This document shows, piece after piece, positions 57,840 through 64,000 of a stretch of 64,000 nt of DNA (its first letter is position 1; every line of letters starts with the position of its first letter). The DNA comes from Sarcocystis neurona (Eukaryota > Apicomplexa > Conoidasida > Eucoccidiorida > Sarcocystidae). Under the pieces are notes generated by a model. That model searched no databases, had not been told where the DNA came from, and saw nothing but the letters and a program-made list of their open reading frames with translations. Both the position numbers and the translations under genes were made by a program. The stretch is from positions 423,719 through 487,718 of the forward strand of contig KL647325.1 in the NCBI GenBank assembly GCA_000727475.1, given 5' to 3'.

Positions 57840-58160
57840 GTATTTACCTCTAGTGTGCGCACGCGTAAATATTCATGTATGTATGTGTGTGTGTATGTAG
57901 GTGCGTGTATCTATGTACGTATATGAATGTATACGCGTACGTTTGTGTGTGTGCGTGTATGTATATATGCATGTATATGTGTATGCGTGTATGTGTGTAT
58001 GCGTGTATGTGTGTATGCATGTATGTAGATGTGTATGCATGTACTTAGGTATGTATCTACGTAGCTACGTATGTAAGGGTGTACACGTGTATGTGTATGA
58101 ATGTACGCATGTATGGAAATACGTGTGTGGGTGTGTACGTGTGTGCCTACGTGCAAATTA
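57840..58160. repeat. TGTATG/CGTATG microsatellite
   Basis: About 300 bp of TGTGTATG-type repeats producing Val-Tyr-Val-Cys frames on + and Thr-His-Ile frames on -. Not coding. Confidence 0.75.
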
Positions 58161-58663
58161 CGCCCGTGTCTGAAGTCGACGACGCGCAGAGGTGACAGGC
58201 GACGCGAAAATGCAAGGCGAAAGCGTCATGCGATGCTGCCCCAAGTACACAGGGGCGGCTAGCAGAAGATCATATCGATAGAGACAGACACAACCGCGCG
58301 CACAAACGTATCCAGATGAATACGCATCCGTACGCGTAGGTATATTGTCGCATGTACATATGTACACGTGTATGTACATATATCGTATACAACCACAAGA
58401 GTTTAAAGGTGAGGGAGACAGACGTTCAGAGACTACGTGCCTGCACACATCTTCCATTTACTTCTCCTACGTGTATACATAGATGCGTAACCGTTCTTCC
58501 ATACGTGTATCTCCTGCATACAAGTGTATGCATACAGAGAGCGGAACTATCTTTGGTCTTGTGGACCATATACGCAAGTGTGTAAAAATGGGTTTTTTCA
58601 TGGTTGATACATAGGCATACAAACCAAAAGTCAAACGTTTAGATGTGTTTCACGAAATCAGTG

Positions 58664-58896
58664 TCACAGGGTCCTGAGCTTTTGTCTGTCTGCCCGTTGG
58701 TTTTGTTCAAGCAGATGTGACGTCCACTGGGCGCTGTCGTCCCCGGGTCTACATCGGCTTTGGGGCGCTGTCGAATACTTCTTGGACGCCGTACTGGACT
58801 CTCCCTCGGCCTCCGCACTAGCACCAGCAGCAAACAGACGGTGGTCCGTCTTCTTCGCTCGCTCACGCAGGCAGCGCGGACTAAACGGGTTTGTGC
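58664..58896 (-). CDS. terminal exon of the helical-repeat gene
   Basis: Acceptor GGAATAGAGGCAG; frame TNPFSPRCLRERAKKTDHRL, FAAGASAEAEGESSTASKKY, STAPQSRCRPGDDSAQWTSH and LLEQNQRADRQKLRTL, then TGA at 58666-58664. A charged, probably flexible tail. Another frame runs 25 bases further, but this one is better balanced. Confidence 0.5.
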
Positions 58897-61800
58897 CTGC
58901 CTCTATTCCGAGGCCCATACGAGCGCATGTTTTCCCTTAACATGGGCACGTACATACACGTATATATACAGACAGAAGTGTGTACGTATGTGTATTGTCG
59001 CCAGCAGCGGTAGCTGCTTTTACCCACGGCAACAGGTGAAAACGAACAGCTGTTGCAGTCGCGCTGCCGTAGTAGTAGCAGGAGCGACAACCGCACGCCG
59101 CAGTAGGCGCCCCGCTGAGCATCACCAGCACCAGCAGCAGCCTCGCTAGTCGCAGCAACAGCAGCGTCACGCGTGAAGAGAGCAGTGGCAGCCACTGCGT
59201 TCTCAGCAAGAGCTTCCTCAGCAGCAGCGAGCAGCGATACAAATCAGCAGCTGCAGCGGCGCAATAGGAAAAACGAGTCCGGGCCAGCCCCAGCACAGCA
59301 GTAGCAGCAGCGGCGACCGCGACGTCGGTTGCAGCAGAAGCAACCAATCGCAGCAGCAGCAGTCAGCAGGAGCAGCAGCAAGAACACAGCCGCGCAGTAA
59401 TTACAACTTCATATGCAGCAGCAGCTGCAGTCAGCTCGAGCAGTCTGAAGCAGCGGCGTGCCCAGCCGCAGCACTATCGGCCGGAGGAGCAGTCCCGGCT
59501 GACCAACAGTTTTCCAAGCAGCGTAATGACGACCAGCCCTGTGGCAGTCGCAACCGCAGCAGCAGCAGCAAAACCGGCAGCAGCAAGTGCGGCGGCAGCA
59601 GCAGCAACAGGGGCAACAGCAGCAACAGGGGCAACAGCAGCAACAGCGGCGGCACCGGCGATGAAGGTAGCTTCCATGACTGAGTTGCTACGGAGGCGGG
59701 GCCGATGCAGAGGGCTGCATATCTGCTTTATCTTTCAAAATGTCGAGACTGGGGCCTATGTCTTTCCATTCGGCGGGAATCTGTTCCAGCAGATAACCGT
59801 AGTCTTCTTTGTATCCTTCAATAACGAGCACGACGCGCCGAATATCTTCTCTTTTGAACCCGTCTTCGTGCTGGTGCATGTAGCTCAGCAGAGATTGCAA
59901 CAGCTCCTTGCCGTCCACCGCCATCACCAACGCAGCGGCAGCCCCAGCCCCTTCTGCAACAGTAGCGGCAGCAGCAGCAGTACGAGCGGCGCGGAGCACA
60001 TGCAGAAGCGACAACAAAACCTGCAGACCCCACAAAAGCAGCAGGTCTGTACAGGCAGCAAACACGCAGACGGCGCATGCACACGTGGAGGAACGGATGC
60101 GCAAGCAGGAACCGGCAGACGCAGCAACCCCTCACCCCGTCAGCAGCAGTAACAGACCCTGCGCGTGTCGACACTCTCAGCGCTGTAGCGTTGCTGCGCC
60201 AGACGCGAGCGGCCAGAGTCAGCAGAAACGAAAAGCCGGCAAACACACCGAGACTGCAGGGAGCTGCAAGCAGCAAGTTGCCACTCGCTGCAGCCAACCC
60301 GCTCTCAGAGACAGACGCCGATGAGGAGGTAGACGCCGACGACGAGGCAGCGTCGACGAGCAGACACACCGACGCCGCGGCCAATGCACCAGTGCCAGGA
60401 CGAAGCTGGACGATCAGAAAATACGTACCGAGGTATGCAACAAATAATAAATAATTGACGGCAGCGGGTGCTCAAGCGTCAAGATTTGTCTCTGTACATC
60501 GGTAGTGTTTTTTTCGAGGTGTCGCTCCTCCACATTTACATGGCAGAGAGAGAGAGAAAAATAGCTTCTAAGATGTCCGCTTCGTTCATTGTAAGGAGGC
60601 GGCGCAGACACACGCATGCAGCAGGTGCCGCTCAGCAGGAAACAGCTGCAGCAGCAGCAGCCTCCGCGCGCGACACGTAAGAAGTCGGCGAAGGAGCAGC
60701 AGTCGGGTCGCAGGGTAGAATCAGCAGCCGCCGTACTACCTGATTACCAGCCGTGGACAGGCGACAGGAGCAGCAGCGCAGCCGGCGGCAGCGGCAGCTC
60801 CTACTGTGCAAACAACAGCAGCAGCAGCGGCGCGGGAGCAGCAGAAAGGAGAGGCAGCAGAACTTGAGAAGAAGCAGCGGCGGTCTCCTAGAATTGCCGC
60901 CAAGGAAGCAGCAGCTGCAAGATCCCGTGCTCAGCCCATCTTGGAGCAGCAGCAGCAGCAGCACCGGCAGCCAAAGCGTGGCCGTTAACCCGGATGACAA
61001 TAGCAACATCAGCCAGCAGCAACAGCAGCAGACACAGCGCGGCAACATGCCCAGCAGACGCAGCAGGCAGCGAAAGAGGAGTTGCCGAGCACAGCAGCGG
61101 CAGCAGCGCCAGGACTTGCACCGGAAGCAGCAGCAGTACTCTAAGAGAGAAGCAGCAACCGAGAAAAGGAGCAGCAGTAGGTCCTTTCCTAAATACACAC
61201 CTTCTTCAGCTGCTTCGTTGATGCGCTGCAAGCGCGGAATGGCGCCGCCGGCGTCCGGAAGGAGGCAGAGGCGGACGCATGCGGCGAAGAAGAAGCAGAA
61301 GTCGTTAACAGTAAAAGAAGCAATGCGCGGCTGCAGGTTCTGACAAATGCGGAGAGGAATTGTCGATTGCTGCAGCATGCAAACAAACAGCCCCAACGTA
61401 TCAGGCAGGAATACTCATCTACACGTATAAAAGTCCAAGGGAACTGCTGCTGCCTGTGGACGCGAGAAAGAAGAAGCAGCAGCCAAGGTACTGCGTGTAG
61501 AAGACGCAAGCTACAATCTCTGGCTTGAGAGTCAAGAACTGCACTCCGGTGAATTCACCCACAGGCGGTGCAGAACATCATTGGTACTCACATTTATCAA
61601 ACTCAGACACTCTACCTTAGTTATATACAAGACGCAGACGCACATACATATATATACGCTATACACCCGCACAGGTAGATACGTAGGTCAAAACGAATGT
61701 GCATTGATCTGTCTTTCGGCTTCTCTCTCTTTATGTATATATATGTGTTCCTAGAGGTCTATACACATATACACATATATAGGTCTATATATATATATAT

Positions 61801-62062
61801 ATACGTGCGGATCCGTCTATAAAGGCACACATACAATATACACACCCATATTCATATATATGTACATATATATATATATATATGCACATTCGTATATGGA
61901 GGCACGTATATATATATATATATATATGCAAATATGTTGGCAACCCTAAACTTAGGCTTATATATATATGTATTTATCTGTGTATACTGGCAACTATATC
62001 CAGAGGTACGTATAAGGTGGTGTACACACACACACGATGCGGGTCAAGACAATGTATACATT

Positions 62063-62094
<32 letters not shown>

Positions 62095-64000
62095 TGCACT
62101 AAAGAGAAGACGAGGACGAAAGCGCCGCTGCAGAGTAAGTGACCTGCAGCGCCGCAGGTTCTCGAGCACCTGCACCTGCAGACCGCGACACCCCAGGCAG
62201 CCAAACGCGAACGCATGCGGTGAACACCAGCAGCAGCAAAGAGAGCCTCACAGGAAGCAAACAACAGCAGCACAGGACTGCAGCAGCAGCGGCAGACGTC
62301 TGCAGCAGGAGAGGCGCCTGAGCGGATGCAGCGACAGCAGCCCAGAATGCTGTTTTATCTCCCCCAAATGTCAGCGTAGGTCTGCGCCACAGGAGAAGCA
62401 GCGGCAGTGCACAGCACCAGCGGCGGAGGCAGTGGCAGTAGCAACAGCAGCCAGTAAGCCGCACGAAGCAGAAACAGCAGCGGTAGTAGTGGCAGCAGGC
62501 GCATACGTCCATCTCGGCCACCCCTCCAGAAGTCAGCAGCACGCCGGCAGCATCCGCACGCAAGCGAAGCAGCAGGAGAGCCGTGCGAGGTCTGCGTGAA
62601 GCGGAGAGACGGCTGCAGCAGGGAGCCGGGGCAGCAAGAAAACACCAGCAGCAGCTGAGGAAGCAGCCGTAGCACCGGAAGAACCAGCCGCAGTAGCAGG
62701 ATCAGCAGCAGCACGTCCGGAGGAGCATCACCAGCAATCGCCTGCGCAGCAGAAACAGCAGCAGCAACTTGAGCAGCAGACACAAGCAGTGCCAAGTGCA
62801 GACAGAGAAGCAACGAAACTGCCGAGCTTCCACAGGTGAGAATCTTCGAGTCGTCTTCAACAAGTCTCGGCAAACGGCACGCAGCAGCAGCACCAGCCAC
62901 ACGAAGTGGCACGCAGCCATCACACAAAAGCGTCACTCTAAAACATGCACGGCATGCAGCAGCGGCGTCATATTACCGGGGGAAGCGCTTGCGCCAGGCG
63001 CGCGAAGTCAACAGGCGAAAAGCTAGAGATGTGCTGCTCCATCTGCGAAAAGCACCGGAAGCAGCAGCAGCAGTGGAAAATGTTTTGCAAGGAAACGACG
63101 GAAAACAAGACATTGCAGTGAGGAGGAAGCGCAGCATGCACCCACCACACCGCGGACAACAAAAACTCAAGCGCCAGCCCAAAAGGACGCACGCAGAAGC
63201 AACTCGCAAACCGGCCCCCACGTCTATCTGCTGTAGCAACCGTGTACTACGCCTCACCCTAACACATATATATACATATGTATGCATTCACGCACGCACA
63301 AATATATATATATATATATATATCCACACATATACATATATAAATGTAGATACCCAAGCACACAAAATGAGCACACCCCCCTAGACGTACATAACCACGT
63401 GTACGTAGGTGCACTCGTATATGCCCCCGTTCATACAAAATGACATATCTGCACAACGTTTTCAACCCTACACATATATATATATATATATATAGTTGAA
63501 AGCCTATATACATCTACATATACATATATACGCTGGATGCGTTCACACGGGTGGCTCATCTTGTGTACTTTCAACAGATATTCTTTTGGATGAGAAAGTT
63601 GAAACAGATAAATCCCCCCCCCCCCCCCCGCCCAGACACACACACAGACAGACGCACCTGTCCATAGCCAGATCCCCTATACAGCCACATATGTATGTAC
63701 ATATATATATATATATATATTTGCGTCTCCGTCACGACGTTTCGCTTGTAGGCGTGTCTATACTTCCACCTGCATATATGAAGGTCTGAGTCTTGGGTGC
63801 CTTAGACTGGGGCTGGCGAGACGTACGAGAGGCACCATGGTGCATGCAACGTCGAAAAGGCGTCCGACGCGCGCGAAGAGCCAGACGACTTGGGCGACAT
63901 ATTTCGGCGGCATTCTCTTTACTTTCTGTGTGTTCTGCAACTCCGCAGCAGCTTGGTCGAAGAGGGCAGTGTGGAGGATCTTCATCTTGACCAGCGCGCG
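58664..64000 (-). CDS. helical-repeat gene of FASTK / heptatricopeptide (RAP-type) appearance, 3' part
   Basis: At least five - strand exons (63827-64000, 62977-63042, 61201-61339, 59692-59953, 58664-58896) with good splice sites form one reading direction. Three carry the same helix pattern, F-[ST]-x-x-[DKE]-[FVL]-x-x-x-x-x-[AV]: MPPKYVAQVVWLFARVGRLF, FSPVDFARLAQAL and FTVNDFCFFFAACVRLCL. This is the signature of ~37-residue alpha-helical repeats in apicomplexan FASTK-like/HPR proteins, many ending in a RAP domain and acting on RNA in mitochondrion or apicoplast. No RAP domain was seen here, so the function is family-based inference. The gene's start lies beyond 64000. Confidence 0.5.
59130..59660. 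repeat. CAG triplet block (intron)
   Basis: CAG/GCA triplets on + (CTG on the sense strand of the helical-repeat gene), including GCAACAGGGGCAACAGCA direct repeats at 59605-59650. Located between the exons at 59692 and 58896. Confidence 0.6.
59692..59953 (-). CDS. 87-codon exon of the helical-repeat gene
   Basis: Acceptor CTACTGTTGCAG; after a short Ala-rich stretch it reads VMAVDGKELLQSLLSYMHQH, EDGFKREDIRRVVLVIEGYK, EDYGYLLEQIPAEWKDIGPS and LDILKDKADMQPSASAPP, up to donor CCTCC|GTAGCA. The centre is strongly helical and non-repetitive. Phase at the start agrees with 61201-61339; at the end it does not agree with the terminal exon, so a small exon may be missing. Confidence 0.6.
60600..61170. 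repeat. CAG triplet block (intron)
   Basis: Dense CAG/GCAGCAGCAGC runs on +, lying between the exons at 61201 and 59953. Spurious Gln/Ser/Arg frames on + and Leu/Cys frames on -. Confidence 0.6.
61201..61339 (-). CDS. 46-codon exon of the helical-repeat gene
   Basis: Acceptor CCGCATTTGTCAG; frame NLQPRIASFTVNDFCFFFAA, CVRLCLLPDAGGAIPRLQRI, NEAAEE and one base at donor GAAG|GTGTGTAT. It is compatible with the two bases at the start of the next exon (59953). A + strand Lys/Arg-rich frame is also open. The helix motif FTVNDFCFFFAACVRLCL supports the - strand. Confidence 0.55.
62200..62800. repeat. CAG triplet block with one ambiguous stretch
   Basis: CAG-type repeat between the exons at 62977 and 61339. 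At 62780-62900 the triplets are weaker. The - strand reads LLKTTRRFSPVEARQFRCFS, which resembles another helical repeat (F-S-P-V-E-A). The + strand reads QAVPSADREATKLPELPQ and ends at a donor-like CACAG|GTGAGAAT. Unresolved. Confidence 0.4.
62977..63042 (-). CDS. 22-codon exon of the helical-repeat gene
   Basis: Acceptor GCGAAAAGCGGATG.. on + corresponds to GCTTTTCGCAG on -, and the donor is CCCCCG|GTAATATG. It reads MEQHISSFSPVDFARLAQAL plus PP, phase 0 at both ends and compatible with the previous exon. FSPVDFARLAQAL is a single helical-repeat signature. Confidence 0.6.
63827..64000 (-). CDS. exon of the helical-repeat gene (runs off the window)
   Basis: 58 codons in phase 0 at the donor CCTCTC|GTACGTCT: RALVKMKILHTALFDQAAAE, LQNTQKVKRMPPKYVAQVVW and LFARVGRLFDVACTMVPL. 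The frame is open to the edge. Two helices joined by a short loop, with the PPKYVAQVVWLFARVGR motif typical of FASTK/HPR repeats. Non-repetitive, so one of the more secure exons. Confidence 0.65.

Noticed and set aside
63616..63630. Poly-C run of about 16 bases
   Set aside because: Simple homopolymer; noted only as a likely sequencing-error hotspot.

Overview
The window looks like a nuclear contig from a coccidian apicomplexan, most probably Eimeria or a close relative. The evidence is the many blocks of imperfect CAG/CTG triplets, TA- and CA-rich microsatellites between them, short exons with GT..AG introns, and no bacterial operon structure. The species assignment is inference. Most long open frames are read-through of triplet repeats. 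I therefore accepted exons only where non-repetitive protein-like sequence is bounded by splice signals, and where possible where splice phases agree from exon to exon.

Layout. (1) Positions 1-85 may hold the last codons of a + strand gene. (2) About 2457-42898 on the - strand looks like one very large, intron-rich gene or a run of co-oriented genes. It starts at an ATG at 42898, carries a charged coiled-coil and Lys/Glu-rich middle, then armadillo (ARM)-like helical repeats (about 18.3-9.4 kb), and ends at a TGA at 2457. About 27 exons are proposed and many neighbouring ones are phase-compatible. Its introns hold CTG-on-sense triplet repeats, TA satellites and minisatellites. (3) 42.9-45.0 kb has few coding signals and may be the 5' flank of this gene and of a weak + strand ORF at 45048. 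(4) 45.7-50.2 kb carries - strand exons of at least one further gene, one with a short FYVE-like Cys pair. (5) 53565-52889 (-) is the first exon of a monothiol-glutaredoxin-like protein with a basic presequence, in which the CGFS active-site Cys is replaced by Ser. (6) 54-58.6 kb is mostly repeats and sequence I could not assign. (7) 64000-58664 (-) is the 3' part of a helical-repeat gene that resembles apicomplexan FASTK/heptatricopeptide (RAP-type) organelle RNA-binding proteins.

Notable structure: a triplicated 5' splice site, a tandem array that includes a 3' splice site, a recurrent palindrome GGTGTACGTACACC sometimes lying at splice junctions, two different 23-bp minisatellites, a 58-bp x4 array, a TCTAGAAGCTA satellite, and a strand bias in which CTG runs are intronic while CAG runs in the sense strand tend to be coding. 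Nothing could be searched against databases, so family names are pattern recognition only.
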